Shown: positions 21,786-30,770, numbered from the stretch's first letter. The stretch is DNA of 64,000 bases from Bacillota bacterium (GCA_023415835.1 JAEZJK010000015.1:55810-119809); one strand, 5' to 3'. The notes: generated by a model from the sequence alone, not told the origin. Numbers and translations are program-made.

Positions 21786-22002
21786 GTGAATACGGCAAAA
21801 GAAAGAATTATAAAGTTAATTGAAGAAATACCAGAGAATAAGGCCGGGGAGATTATTGATTTTCTTTTGTATTTAAAAGGTAGAGAAGAACAGGATTCTG
21901 CATCTTGAACCAGAAGAAGAAGCGGAACTGTGGAATTTAATTCGGACCGACGAGAGGATTCCGTCAGAAAGAATCGATGAATTCTTGAAAGGTCAAGAGT
22001 AA
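21786..22002 (+). pseudogene. RelB/DUF2281-like antitoxin, frameshifted
   Basis: From GTG 21786 the frame reads MNTAKERIIKLIEEIPENKA, then GEIIDFLLYLKGREEQD and stops at TGA (21906-21908) after 39-40 residues. In the next frame it continues ILHLEPEEEAELWNLIRTDE and ends FLKGQE at 22000-22002, with the toxin ATG overlapping. The intact protein would be about 71 residues. Comparison with the relic copy at 21565 shows the break is an inserted T near 21897. The N-terminus resembles short antitoxins that begin with a helical 'KERII-x-L-I-E-E-I-P' region. Confidence 0.65.
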
Positions 22003-22243
22003 TGCGAAAGTTAGTCTTTTTAAAGAACGCTTATAAGACTTTATCCGAGTATGATTGTGACACTCGCAAACGAATTTACAATGCCATCAAGAAATTCCAC
22101 AAGGTGATATAAAAAAACTGAAAGGAACTAACTGCCTGCCATTATACCGATTGAGAATCGGGAAATACCGGATTATTTATAATATCGAACCGAATGAAAT
22201 AATTATTGTTAAGATCGATACCCGAGGGGATGTTTATAAATAA
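22002..22243 (+). pseudogene. RelE/HigB-type toxin, frameshifted
   Basis: From ATG 22002: MRKLVFLKNAYKTLSEYDCD, TRKRIYNAIKKFHKVI, then stop. One frame over it continues IPQGDIKKLKGTN, CLPLYRLRIGKYRIIYNIEP, NEIIIVKIDTRGDVYK and TAA. Together this is a normal RelE-superfamily mRNA interferase of about 80 residues ('h-R-h-G-x-Y-R-h-h-Y' and a final 'I-x-x-R-G-x-x-Y'). A single base loss near 22098 inactivates it. Antitoxin and toxin both broken in frame suggests joint decay. Confidence 0.75.
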
Positions 22244-22305
22244 GTCTTTAGGATTTTGATACTTGATTGTCCTTCACAACTTCGTTCCGTCCTGGAACAT
22301 AGTTA

Positions 22306-22917
22306 TTATTTACTATGAATATCTACTTTTAAGAAAGGCAGTTCTTTAATTACCTTCAAAAACTCCTGTTCTTTTTCGAAAGCCGCCGCTATTTCAAGCG
22401 TCACCACATTTGTATATTCAGTATTTAATACTTCAGCCTCAACTTGCTGTAACCTATGAAGTACCAGGGAATGTTCAGAGTAATTATAAACCAGGGTCGC
22501 CTTAAATTTGGGAACCTTGACAATAGCCCCTGCTTCCTTAAGCGCCAATGTCGCCGCCTGGCCGTATGCTTCGATCAGCCCTCTAACCCCCAACTTTTTA
22601 CCGCCAAAGTAACGGGTGACGACTACTACAACGTTAATCAAGTCCAGCCGCTGGATAGCGCCGAGGATCGGTTTGCCCGCAGTCCCGCTGGGTTCGCCGT
22701 GGTCATTGTAATATTCGAGCGGATTTGCGCCGGAACCGATCCGGTAGGCGTAACAATTATGGTTCGCCTGGGAATGCTCCTCCCGGATTTGGGCGATGAA
22801 GGCTTTGGCCTCCGCTTCGGTGGCGGTTTCACGGCAATGGCCGATGAAACGGGAACGTTCCACGGTCAGTTCGGCGGTGGCCGGGTGATCGACTGTAGTA
22901 TAGGCGGAATGATTCAT
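22306..22917 (-). CDS. yigZ: YigZ/IMPACT family protein
   Basis: This 203-residue protein has the family signature in order: ERSRFIGHCRETATEAEAKA, HSQANHNCYAYRIG, YNDHGEPSGTAGKPILGAIQ, VVVVTRYFGGKKLGVRGLIE, then AYGQAAT. The first 120 residues are the UPF0029 N-terminal (Impact) domain and the last 65 the DUF1949 ferredoxin-like domain. YigZ-type proteins are linked to translation and stress, but the reaction is not established. The gene is monocistronic. It has a decayed relative nearby (21488-21560). Confidence 0.9.
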   Translation of the reverse strand: MNHSAYTTVDHPATAELTVERSRFIGHCRETATEAEAKAFIAQIREEHSQANHNCYAYRIGSGANPLEYYNDHGEPSGTAGKPILGAIQRLDLINVVVVVTRYFGGKKLGVRGLIEAYGQAATLALKEAGAIVKVPKFKATLVYNYSEHSLVLHRLQQVEAEVLNTEYTNVVTLEIAAAFEKEQEFLKVIKELPFLKVDIHSK

Positions 22918-23034
22918 GGTTTTAGTATATCAAAAATTGCAAATGGAAAGTAGGGGGGAATAGTTGATCCTAAAGTGACCAGAAGACAGGAGTCAGTAAT
23001 CTTTCTTTGAATTAAGAAGTTTCCCGACTGTTCC
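22918..23034. other. Intergenic DNA with a short interspersed repeat
   Basis: AGTGACCAGAAGACAGGAGTCAGTA at 22974-22998 matches 22 of 25 bases of the minus strand at 27385-27361. Otherwise nothing supported. Confidence 0.5.
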
Positions 23035-23160
23035 GTGGCGTTCAACGATTTTTTCATGGTATTGATCGGTTTTCAAGTGGTGTTCAACGATTTTTCCATG
23101 GTATTGATCGGTTTTTAAGTGGCGTTCAACAATTTTTTCATGGTATTAATCGCTTTTTTG
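23035..23160. repeat. Three tandem 42-bp repeats
   Basis: Units starting GTGGCGTTCAACGATTTTTT (23035, 23077, 23119) are about 90 percent identical. The period is a multiple of three (14 codons). On the minus strand one frame reads KPINTMEKSLNTT / KPINTMKKSLNATEQSG with two stop codons at equivalent unit ends. This suggests a decayed repeat protein rather than a binding-site array. Confidence 0.65.
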
Positions 23161-23292
23161 GTAGTATTTATGTCCTTCGGTTTCATTTCATCCTCGATCA
23201 CAAGGTCAAACGGTAATGATGACGGAAGGTAACCCACAGTTGACATTCAATCGGACTATCTGACTAATCCCGGTTACCTCCCCTTTGAAATT

Positions 23293-23742
23293 TCACTTTC
23301 TAATCTCAATCTCTACCGCCTCCGAGCGAAACTGCTTCTCCCGAACGCAAAATTCCCCGATTAACTGATATCTCCCCGGTTCCAGCTGCTTACCTGAGGA
23401 CAACATCTGGTTAAAGGTTACCACATACGTAAGCGGCTGTTTTGGCTCCAGTTTTCGGCTAGCCAGGGCCATGGCGAACATTTTATCCCCCGACCATTTC
23501 CAGGCCAGTTGTTGCTCTTCGGTGTAAAGATAAAAGTCATAGATTTTGGAGCTGGCGAACTGAGCCTGGTATGTCTTGGAGCCTTGGTTCAGGACGGTCA
23601 AAGACATAGCGATAGTTTCGCCTTGTTTGTAGACGGATTTGTCGGGGGTTGTTCCGACGAACAGTTTTGGAACATTAGCTGCTTGGCAAGAAATTGGCAG
23701 AAACAAAGTGGATAATATTAGTAATAGGATGGTTCGATGCAT
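23293..23742 (-). CDS. Secreted BsuPI-type proteinase inhibitor domain protein
   Basis: This 149-residue protein starts at ATG 23742 after GAGAGGTGACC; an in-frame upstream start at 23760 is possible. A signal peptide (MHRTILLLILSTLFLPISCQ) precedes a beta-sandwich with the BsuPI pattern: LTVLNQGSKTYQAQFASSKI, YDFYLYTEEQQLAWKWSGDK, KLEPKQPLTYVVTFNQ and LEPGRYQLIGEF. In Bacillus this family inhibits the intracellular subtilisin. Here it is exported and lies about 100 bp downstream of a subtilisin-like lipoprotein gene on the same strand, so it may restrain that enzyme. Confidence 0.75.
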   Translation of the reverse strand: MHRTILLLILSTLFLPISCQAANVPKLFVGTTPDKSVYKQGETIAMSLTVLNQGSKTYQAQFASSKIYDFYLYTEEQQLAWKWSGDKMFAMALASRKLEPKQPLTYVVTFNQMLSSGKQLEPGRYQLIGEFCVREKQFRSEAVEIEIRK

Positions 23743-23846
23743 GCGTTGGTCACCTCTCAAATTTGAATACTATATAGAATATTATTGGGTTTAGTTTATT
23801 ATTTCAAACAGGTTTATTTTCCAATCGGCAATTTGAAATTTTGCTT

Positions 23847-25514
23847 TTAATTGGGAAGTGCAATATTAACCCCGGTTAAGATGGTATCCCTAGTTAAGGT
23901 GACTTGCCTATAACCGATTTTTTCCCCCTGGTCGACTGTATTATCGCCGTCACTATCTACAAAGGCATAGATATAATAATTCCCAGCGCCGAGGTCGGAA
24001 AGGGTAAAGTCTCCTGAAGCGCCGACATGTTGCAGATTACTAACAATCTCCCCATTCGAGTTGCCGATAAACACTTTTACATTGGACATTTTGGGAGGGG
24101 TATCCGTTAATACAGCATAAGCGTCGGGTAGGCCGCTTCCGTAATAGTTTGAATTACCTAAGTCTATACAACCGGTTTTCAGGCTTGCTTCAACTTCGAG
24201 TGGAGTAATATTTGGATTTTTCGCATAAAGCAATGCTGCCAAGCCAGAGATGTGCGGAGCTGCCATTGAAGTGCCAGCCATGAAAACATAATTGTTTTGT
24301 TGCGTTTTTTTATCGTAACAAGTGCTTAATATGGTTTTGATAGCCCATTCGGATCCGGTTGCGGTTGTTGGCACGCCTCCTCCAGGAGCACAGAAATCAA
24401 TTTCGGATCCGTAATTTGAGTAAGATGCTTTAACGCCGGTATGATCCAAGGCTGATACAGCAATTACTTTTTCATCATAATTGGCAGGGAAAGCGACAGT
24501 GGAAACACCATCATTTCCGGCAGCGGCAACTACTGTTATTTTTGCTGCGAAGGCATTATCGATTGCTTCCATGAGTGTTTCGGTGCCATCATCACCGGGT
24601 TTTGGACCGGTTATTCCTAGGCTTAAATTAATAATATTTGCTCCATTTTTAACTGCATGATTGATTCCTTCGGCAATATCACCGATAGTTCCTAATCCAT
24701 CCGGACCTAAAACTCGGATTGGCATAATCTTCACATTCCAAGCCACCCCGGCTATACCTGTTTCATTGTCGGTAAAGGCGCTGATTATTCCAGCCACATG
24801 GGTGCCATGACTAATTGGATTGTCTACATTGAATTCGGTATCTGACGGATTTTCATCATTAAGGCCTACAAAATCATATCCAGATACCAAATTAGCTACT
24901 AGATTACTTTTATCTTTAAAGTCGGGATGAGTCAGTGAAATTCCGGTATCCAGAACCGCTACGATTATATCTGTTGTGGAGGTTTCTCCCTTTTGTATTT
25001 CCCAAGCATCTTCGAGATTGAGCATATTATAATTCCAGTTATAAGGTTCTATAAAATAGGGATCCATCGGAGTGGCGAAAGCTTGGAATTTCAGGTTCTC
25101 TTCGATATATTCAATTGCTGAACTTTGGCTTGCCGACGACTTGGAGAAAGTTTGATCATTAACAGTAATTAAATAGGTAGCTTCAGTCCCATAGAGCTTT
25201 TTCTTGATGGTCCCTCCCAGGCTGGCGATGACATTGGTTGCTTCCTGAGCGCTCAGTCCGGGACGAAGCTTGACAATTTTTTCATTAGCTACCAATTGTT
25301 TAGAAAATAGATTTTGGCGGAGCGAGGCCTTGGCGAAATTCACCGGCTGCGTGTTGAAAGCTGCGACATTAAGAGAACTTGATGACCCGTCAAACGTAAC
25401 AGTGCCTTGAATCGCGCCAAGGGGTGGGGTAGTTTTTTTGCCGCCGCCTCCGCCGCATCCGGAATATAATAAAACTGAGATTAATATTAAAAAGAGGAAT
25501 AATCTCTTCGTCAT
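23847..25514 (-). CDS. Subtilisin-like (S8) serine protease lipoprotein
   Basis: The start is ATG 25514, 8 bases after GAGG. The 555-residue product has a lipoprotein signal (LFLFLILISVLLYSGCGGGG). A propeptide-like segment (IVKLRPGLSAQEATNVIASL) follows, then the S8 catalytic domain with Asp189 (VAVLDTGISL), His236 (PISHGTHVAG), oxyanion Asn334 (VAAAGNDGV) and Ser416 (MAGTSMAAPH). A C-terminal beta domain (about 478-555) has DSDGDNTVDQGEKIGY, an EF-hand-like calcium loop. All catalytic residues are present, so it should be active, tethered to a membrane. The neighbouring inhibitor gene follows on the same strand. Confidence 0.9.
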   Translation of the reverse strand: MTKRLFLFLILISVLLYSGCGGGGGKKTTPPLGAIQGTVTFDGSSSSLNVAAFNTQPVNFAKASLRQNLFSKQLVANEKIVKLRPGLSAQEATNVIASLGGTIKKKLYGTEATYLITVNDQTFSKSSASQSSAIEYIEENLKFQAFATPMDPYFIEPYNWNYNMLNLEDAWEIQKGETSTTDIIVAVLDTGISLTHPDFKDKSNLVANLVSGYDFVGLNDENPSDTEFNVDNPISHGTHVAGIISAFTDNETGIAGVAWNVKIMPIRVLGPDGLGTIGDIAEGINHAVKNGANIINLSLGITGPKPGDDGTETLMEAIDNAFAAKITVVAAAGNDGVSTVAFPANYDEKVIAVSALDHTGVKASYSNYGSEIDFCAPGGGVPTTATGSEWAIKTILSTCYDKKTQQNNYVFMAGTSMAAPHISGLAALLYAKNPNITPLEVEASLKTGCIDLGNSNYYGSGLPDAYAVLTDTPPKMSNVKVFIGNSNGEIVSNLQHVGASGDFTLSDLGAGNYYIYAFVDSDGDNTVDQGEKIGYRQVTLTRDTILTGVNIALPN

Positions 25515-25524
25515 CTTCAGCACC

Positions 25525-25838
25525 TCATCATAACTTTTATTTACAATATTTGCATATTCGTCATTTCCCGTAAATTTCCTCTAATATATAAAAAAAGGAG
25601 AAAGATTCCGATTGTTGAATAACTATTGAGGTCGGTAAAAATATAACTTCTGCTACAATTGTGCTACACCCTGCGCGGATGCCACGCATGGCCCGGACAA
25701 AAGCGGAAGTAGTATTTTAACTCTCCCTAGGCTAATCATATTTCTGCGGATTACAGGAAACCTAATCATATAGGTGACAGCAGTTTGTACGATATTAGTT
25801 TGGCAGAATTTAAAATATGAAATCGTTGGTGATCCATT
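25525..25838. other. Intergenic region without supported gene
   Basis: About 310 bases between divergent genes. No convincing ORF or hairpin; one GC-rich patch (GCGGATGCCACGCATGGCCC) near 25677 has no clear role. It must hold the promoters of the protease and the oxidoreductase. Confidence 0.5.
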
Positions 25839-27224
25839 TTGTCCAACCAATATGACATAATCATCGCCGGGGGCGGTCCGGCCGGGATCTTTGCCGCTCT
25901 CGAACTGGTAAAAACGGCGGGGTTAAAAATTCTAATCCTGGAAAAGGGGAGGAGTTTGGGGGAACGGGTTTGCCCTTCCAAAGAGAGGCGTATCGAATGC
26001 GTCAAATGTTCCCCTTGTTCGGTCGTTTGCGGCTGGGGCGGGGCCGGGGCGTTTAGCGACGGGAAATTGACCCTTTCCACTGAAGTCGGCGGCTTTTTGG
26101 ATGATTATATCTCCAAAGAGCAGCTCCATAAATTGGTCCGGGAAATTGACGATATTTACCTAAAATTCGGCGCTCCGCCGGAGGTTTACGGCTCCGATGA
26201 GGAAGCCATCGCTAGGATCGAAAAAAGGGCGGTCTTGGCCGACCTGCGCCTGATTCCGTCCCGGATTAGGCATTTGGGAACCGGCCGGACCAAAACGGTG
26301 CTTCAAGCGATGAAAGATTTTCTGGTTGATAAGGGAGTCGAAATTGCTACCGGGGTGGAAGTGGCCGAGATTTTGACCAAGGATGGGGCGGCCGCGGGGA
26401 TTAAGACCAAGAAGGGCGATACCTATTTCGGGAAATACTTGATCATCGGCCCGGGGCGGGAAGGTTCCGATTGGCTGGTCAAGGAGTCGCGGCGGCTCGG
26501 CCTCCATTCCACGGTCAACCCGGTGGATATTGGGGTCAGGGTGGAGCTCCCCGCCGAGGTTTTGGAGGAACTGACTTCCATCATTTTTGAGACCAAGTTT
26601 ATTTATTACTCCAAGACATTCGAGGATCGGGTCCGGACTTTCTGCATGTGCCCCCATGGCGAGGTTGTCATGGAGAGCCAGGATGGCTTGTTAACCGTGA
26701 ACGGGCACAGCCACGCCGAACGAAAAACATCCAACACCAATTTTGCGCTGTTAGTGAGTAAGACATTTACCGAACCGTTTAAAGAACCGATTACCTACGG
26801 CCGCTATGTGGCCGGCCTCGCCAATTTGTTGGGGGGCGGGGTGATCGTCCAGCGTTTGGGGGACTTGTTAAATGGGCGGCGCTCCACCAAAGAACGGCTG
26901 AGCAAAGGTTTGGTCCATCCCACATTGGAAGAAGCTACTCCGGGAGATTTGAGCCTGGTCCTTCCTTACCGGCATTTGCTGGCGATTCAGGAGATGCTGC
27001 AGGCTTTGGATGTAGTGGCGCCGGGGGTTAATTCCCGAAATACGCTCCTGTACGGGGTGGAGGTCAAGTTTTACTCGTCCCGGCTGGGCCTAAGCAAGGG
27101 GCTGGAGACCCAAATCACAAATATGTATGCAGTTGGAGATGGCGCCGGAGTAACCAGGGGACTGATGCAAGCCTCCATCTCCGGAGTAATCGCGGCGAGG
27201 GAAATAGTTGGGAAGAAATTTTAG
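25839..27224 (+). CDS. FAD-dependent oxidoreductase (COG2509-like)
   Basis: This 461-residue protein has a TTG start after TTGGTGATCC. The dinucleotide-binding motif is IIIAGGGPAGIFAALEL (residues 6-22), followed by ILEKGRSLGERVCPSKERRI and a Cys cluster VKCSPCSVVCGWGGAGAFSD. The C-terminal FAD site is NMYAVGDGAGVTRGLMQASI. This is the 'uncharacterised FAD-dependent dehydrogenase' group found in anaerobes and archaea. The cysteine pattern C-x4-5-C-x2-C-x3-C near residue 46-60 could hold a redox centre. The substrate is unknown. The gene is GC-richer than its neighbours. Confidence 0.8.
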   Translation: MSNQYDIIIAGGGPAGIFAALELVKTAGLKILILEKGRSLGERVCPSKERRIECVKCSPCSVVCGWGGAGAFSDGKLTLSTEVGGFLDDYISKEQLHKLVREIDDIYLKFGAPPEVYGSDEEAIARIEKRAVLADLRLIPSRIRHLGTGRTKTVLQAMKDFLVDKGVEIATGVEVAEILTKDGAAAGIKTKKGDTYFGKYLIIGPGREGSDWLVKESRRLGLHSTVNPVDIGVRVELPAEVLEELTSIIFETKFIYYSKTFEDRVRTFCMCPHGEVVMESQDGLLTVNGHSHAERKTSNTNFALLVSKTFTEPFKEPITYGRYVAGLANLLGGGVIVQRLGDLLNGRRSTKERLSKGLVHPTLEEATPGDLSLVLPYRHLLAIQEMLQALDVVAPGVNSRNTLLYGVEVKFYSSRLGLSKGLETQITNMYAVGDGAGVTRGLMQASISGVIAAREIVGKKF

Positions 27225-27421
27225 TAGTAGTCAGAAGTTTAGGAGCTGGAGCCGGTAGCGTAGTAAATCATTAGAGCCTTAAAAAGACAGTTTAAAGATA
27301 GAAAGCCTTGAGAAAACATAAACCCAGGATATTTTTGGAGTTCGGGGCATCAGCGAAAATCCTACTGACTCCTGTCTCCTGACCACTATATACCTATAGT
27401 TATCCCTAATTGGAGGAAATA
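27225..27421. other. Intergenic with interspersed repeat
   Basis: It contains CTACTGACTCCTGTCTCCTG followed by ACCACT (27361-27387), an inverted partner of the repeat at 22974-22998. Nothing else is supported. Confidence 0.5.
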
Positions 27422-28594
27422 ATGAACCAGGTAATCTTAAAAGCTGGGAAAGAAAAACGGCTTAAAGCGGGGCATCTCTGGATTTACCAGGGTGAAATCG
27501 GAATTATCGGGATTGGCGTCAAGTCCGGGGAAGTGGTTGAAGTCCTGGATAACCGGGGACGTTTTTTGGGGCTGGGATACTATAACCAAGCCTCAACGAT
27601 TGCGGTTCGGCTCCTCACCAATCAGCGGGAGGCCATCGATGGGGAATTTTTCAGGAAACGGTTGCAAAATGCCCTGATGTATAGGGAAAGGGTTAAACCC
27701 AACGCCTCCTGTTACCGTTTGGTTTACGGCGAAGGGGATTTGCTCCCCGGTTTAATCGTGGACCGCTTTGAGGATTACTTGGTAGTCCAATTCCTGACGA
27801 TGGGGATGGAAGTAATCCGGGATTTAATCATCGAAATCCTTGCTGAGCTCTGCCAGCCTAAAGGGATCATTGAAAGGAGCGATACCTCAACCCGGCACCT
27901 GGAAGAACTTCCGGAACGATCGGGATGTATCTATGGGACATGCCCCGAATCGGTGGTGATTACCGATAATGATTTGAAATTCCACGTTAATTTGCTGGAG
28001 GGGCAAAAAACCGGCTATTTTTTAGACCAATCGGCCAACCGGGCGGTTTTGGCCAAATATGCCCGGGGGCGGAGGAGTTTGGATTGTTTTTGCCATATCG
28101 GAAGTTTTGCGATTCATGCGGCGGCCTTTGGGGCAACCTCAGTATTAGGGGTGGACATTTCCGAGGAAGCCGTTAACCAAGCCGAAGCGAATGCTGCATT
28201 GAACGGGGTGGATGACCGGTGCCGCTTTAAAGTAGCCAATGCCTTTGATTTTCTTCGCGATCAGGTAGGCAAGAAGGAAGTTTACGATCTGGTAATCCTC
28301 GATCCCCCGGCTTTCACTAAAAGCAAACAAGCTATCGATGGGGCGATCCGTGGTTATAAGGAGATTAACCTCAGGGGTTTAAAATTGCTCCGCCCAGGCG
28401 GCATCTTGGTTACCTGCTCTTGCTCGTATCACATGAGCGCGGATCTGTTTTGGGAGATAATCGTCACGGCGGCGGCGGACAATAAGCAACGGATCAGGTT
28501 GATTGAACGACGCACCCAAGGGCCGGATCACCCGGTTTTACTTGGGGTTCCGGAGACCGAGTATTTGAAGTGCTTCATTTTTGAGGTAATATAA
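27422..28594 (+). CDS. rlmI: 23S rRNA m5C methyltransferase RlmI family
   Basis: This 390-residue protein starts at ATG 27422 after GGAGGAAATA. The N-terminal PUA domain (LKAGKEKRLKAGHLWIYQGE, about 3-75) is followed by the RlmI middle domain (YGEGDLLPGLIVDRFEDYLV) and a Rossmann methyltransferase: DCFCHIGSFAIHAAAFGA, VLGVDISEEAVNQAEANAAL, DLVILDPPAFTKSK and TCSCSYHM. The last two carry the catalytic-loop residues of m5C enzymes (the Cys of TCSCS). In E. coli RlmI methylates C1962 of 23S rRNA. The gene stands alone. Confidence 0.9.
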   Translation: MNQVILKAGKEKRLKAGHLWIYQGEIGIIGIGVKSGEVVEVLDNRGRFLGLGYYNQASTIAVRLLTNQREAIDGEFFRKRLQNALMYRERVKPNASCYRLVYGEGDLLPGLIVDRFEDYLVVQFLTMGMEVIRDLIIEILAELCQPKGIIERSDTSTRHLEELPERSGCIYGTCPESVVITDNDLKFHVNLLEGQKTGYFLDQSANRAVLAKYARGRRSLDCFCHIGSFAIHAAAFGATSVLGVDISEEAVNQAEANAALNGVDDRCRFKVANAFDFLRDQVGKKEVYDLVILDPPAFTKSKQAIDGAIRGYKEINLRGLKLLRPGGILVTCSCSYHMSADLFWEIIVTAAADNKQRIRLIERRTQGPDHPVLLGVPETEYLKCFIFEVI

Positions 28595-28761
28595 GGCATG
28601 AGTCATGAGGCGCGGGGCTAGAGATAGGGAATGGAGATTAGGCAATAGGGAATTGGCAATAGGCAATAGGGAATTGGGAATAGGTATGAGGATCAAGTTG
28701 GTAGAGGGATCGATACCGTGTAAAATCATTGCAGGCGGTTTGGGGTTATGCGATGAGCCTC
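28595..28761. repeat. Low-complexity AGGGAATTGGCAATAGG tract
   Basis: A stretch of GGCAATAGGGAATT variants (28620-28690) follows a 35-base sequence beginning GGCATGAGTCATGAGGCG. A closely similar sequence, GGCATGAGTCATAAGGCG plus GGCTAGAGATAGGG, recurs at 30539-30574. In both places it begins at the stop codon of the upstream gene. Confidence 0.6.
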
Positions 28762-29076
28762 TCATTTAACTCGTTTTATTTGAAATTCAAATTCTTCTTT
28801 TTTAAGCATAGTAACATCTTCCCTTAATCCGGCCACTTCCACAATGGTAAAATCTAGTTTTTTACTAATGGCCTCTAATTGAGGTTCCATCTTATCAAGG
28901 CGATGTTCGACATTGTCAAGGCGTTGTTCTACTTTATCAAGTCGTTGGTCAACATTGTCAAGGCGTTGCTCCACTTTATCAAGTCGTTGATCTACTTTAT
29001 CAAAACGCTCGTTCAGGGTTTTGTTAAATCCATTAACTATATTTTCGATTAGTTCGATTACTTTTAAATCATCCAT
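28762..29076 (-). CDS. Coiled-coil protein with heptad repeats
   Basis: This 104-residue protein starts at the minus-strand ATG 29076 after AAAGAGGTATAAAAG. Residues 20-70 are seven tandem heptads alternating RLDKVEQ and RLDNVDQ/RLDNVEH, so the product is a straight coiled coil. A final segment (LDFTIVEVAGLREDVTMLKK) is a second helix. Repeats at DNA level (CAAGGCGTTG / CAAGTCGTTG) mean the length can vary by slippage. This is a common small orphan of Firmicutes with unknown role, perhaps a scaffold. Confidence 0.7.
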   Translation of the reverse strand: MDDLKVIELIENIVNGFNKTLNERFDKVDQRLDKVEQRLDNVDQRLDKVEQRLDNVEHRLDKMEPQLEAISKKLDFTIVEVAGLREDVTMLKKEEFEFQIKRVK

Positions 29077-29301
29077 CTTTTATACCTCTTTAAAAACCTA
29101 GTATTGGGATAATGCGGCTTGGCGATTGGTTTATTTAGCGTTCGTCACTAAGTATTCGCTTAAAAATCCACTTTTCCTGCCAATAATTTGAAACTATATA
29201 TGTTGAAAAAAGTGTTGAGTAGTTAATCTAATCTATTTCGTTAAAATTTAAAAACGTAGCTTTTGACATTGATGCAATAAACATTCACGAGGTAATTGGC
29301 A

Positions 29302-30552
29302 ATGTTTTCAACAGATGTAACCCTAATTTATGCGGATCATAACGGAGACTTGCAAACTGACCCCCAATTGCTGGCTGTGGGTATCAATGGTTGTCAGGTT
29401 GAGATCGCCGACGAAAACTGGGTTGATTTACCTGCGGGAGGAGAGTTGCTATTATTGCCGGGGAGGCTTCCCTTGGGCTTTAACAAACATGGCGGCCAAG
29501 TGGAGGTGGTTGAAGGGGTCACCGCAGTAGCCGCGATTTTGCCGATGGGTTATACGAGGACCCTGGCGCCAGGATATGAGATAACCAAGTTTCAAGAATT
29601 ACCGCTATTTGGCTATACCGCAGTAGGGGCCGTCAACGGGCGGTTGAAGGCGGCAGCCCTTAAAACCGATGAACAATTGAAATGGAACCCGATCTACTAT
29701 AACACCGTAGATCTTCCCCGGTTAATCGAGCAAATGAAGGAAGGGTATCCAAACAACCGAATCTTGAATCAACTCGCCAAATGCGCCTTGGAATATCATT
29801 GCCTAACAGCCCAGAATATCTTTTACCGGCGCTGGGAAGCTGGGATTCCGGTATCGCCGCGCTGTAACGCCGATTGTTTGGGTTGTATCTCAAAGCAGCC
29901 GGCCGAATGCTGCCCGGCGCCGCAAAGCCGGATCGATTTTATCCCGGAGGAACGGGAAATTACCCAGTTGGCGGTAGCCCATTTAGAGGCGGCCCCTGAT
30001 GGGATCGTCAGTTTTGGGCAGGGATGCGAAGGCGAGCCGTCATTGCAAAAAGATTTATTGGTTAAGGCGACTTTAGGGATCAGGGAAAAAACATCCAAAG
30101 GAACAATTAACCTCAATAGTAATGCCGGGTTTACCGAGGCGATCAAGGCTTTGGCCGATTCGGGTTTGGACAGCATCAGAGTCAGCCTGTTTTCAGCCAT
30201 ACCTGAAAATTATCATTGGTACCATCGCCCCCAAGGGTATACCCTGGCTAATGTTCGGGAGTCCTTACAATACGCCTCGGCAAATAACCTTCGAGTAGCT
30301 TTAAATTTGCTTTTCTTTCCAGGGTTTTCAAACCGGGCGGATGAGACGGCGGCTTTAAAAGAACTGATCGCCTCCGCCGTGATCCACCAGGTTCAACTAC
30401 GGAACCTAAACATCGACCCGGAAAAAATGGTTTCAGTAGCCGGTGATAATGATGCCGAACTGCCAGGTATCGTTGATTGGCTCAATGACCTGCAACGGGA
30501 TTTCCCTGAGTTGCATATCGGGAATTATACTAAACCAAGGCATGAGTCATAA
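29302..30552 (+). CDS. Radical SAM protein of unknown function
   Basis: This 416-residue protein starts at ATG 29302, 9 bases after GAGG; a TTG at 29296 is possible. The first 180 residues are not a known domain (STDVTLIYADHNGDLQTDPQ). The cluster motif is SPRCNADCLGCISKQ (Cys-x3-Cys-x2-Cys), followed by QPAECCPAPQSRIDFIP, SAM-binding strand features (VSFGQGCEGEPSLQKDLLVK), NLNSNAGFTEAIKALADSGL and SIRVSLFSAIPENYHWY. The 'G-C-E-G-E-P' and 'Y-H-x-P' features recall radical SAM enzymes of the NifB/MoaA-like group. The substrate is not inferred. A repeat supplies the stop codon. Confidence 0.8.
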   Translation: MFSTDVTLIYADHNGDLQTDPQLLAVGINGCQVEIADENWVDLPAGGELLLLPGRLPLGFNKHGGQVEVVEGVTAVAAILPMGYTRTLAPGYEITKFQELPLFGYTAVGAVNGRLKAAALKTDEQLKWNPIYYNTVDLPRLIEQMKEGYPNNRILNQLAKCALEYHCLTAQNIFYRRWEAGIPVSPRCNADCLGCISKQPAECCPAPQSRIDFIPEEREITQLAVAHLEAAPDGIVSFGQGCEGEPSLQKDLLVKATLGIREKTSKGTINLNSNAGFTEAIKALADSGLDSIRVSLFSAIPENYHWYHRPQGYTLANVRESLQYASANNLRVALNLLFFPGFSNRADETAALKELIASAVIHQVQLRNLNIDPEKMVSVAGDNDAELPGIVDWLNDLQRDFPELHIGNYTKPRHES

Positions 30553-30770
30553 GGCGTATGGCTAGAGATAGGGTATAGGCGATAGGGATCATGAAAATTA
30601 AAGGGGAACGGGCAATAGGAGTTAGGCAATGGAAGCGTTGTTTTTATAACTGTAATTGCTGTTGCCTATTAACAAATGCCCAATTTTTTTTGATCAAGCC
30701 CAGGCCTTTCGGTAATTGCCTCTCTTTTAAGTTGACTTCGGTCAAAAACCGACTAAATTCGAAATTTTTC
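30553..30770. other. Intergenic, repeat-containing
   Basis: It holds the AGAGATAGGG-type tract and no supported gene; an ORF at 30591-30830 is Cys/Phe-rich and unlike a protein. Confidence 0.5.

Noticed and set aside
23035..23160. CRISPR array
   Set aside because: The units are contiguous tandem repeats without unique spacers and no cas genes are present.
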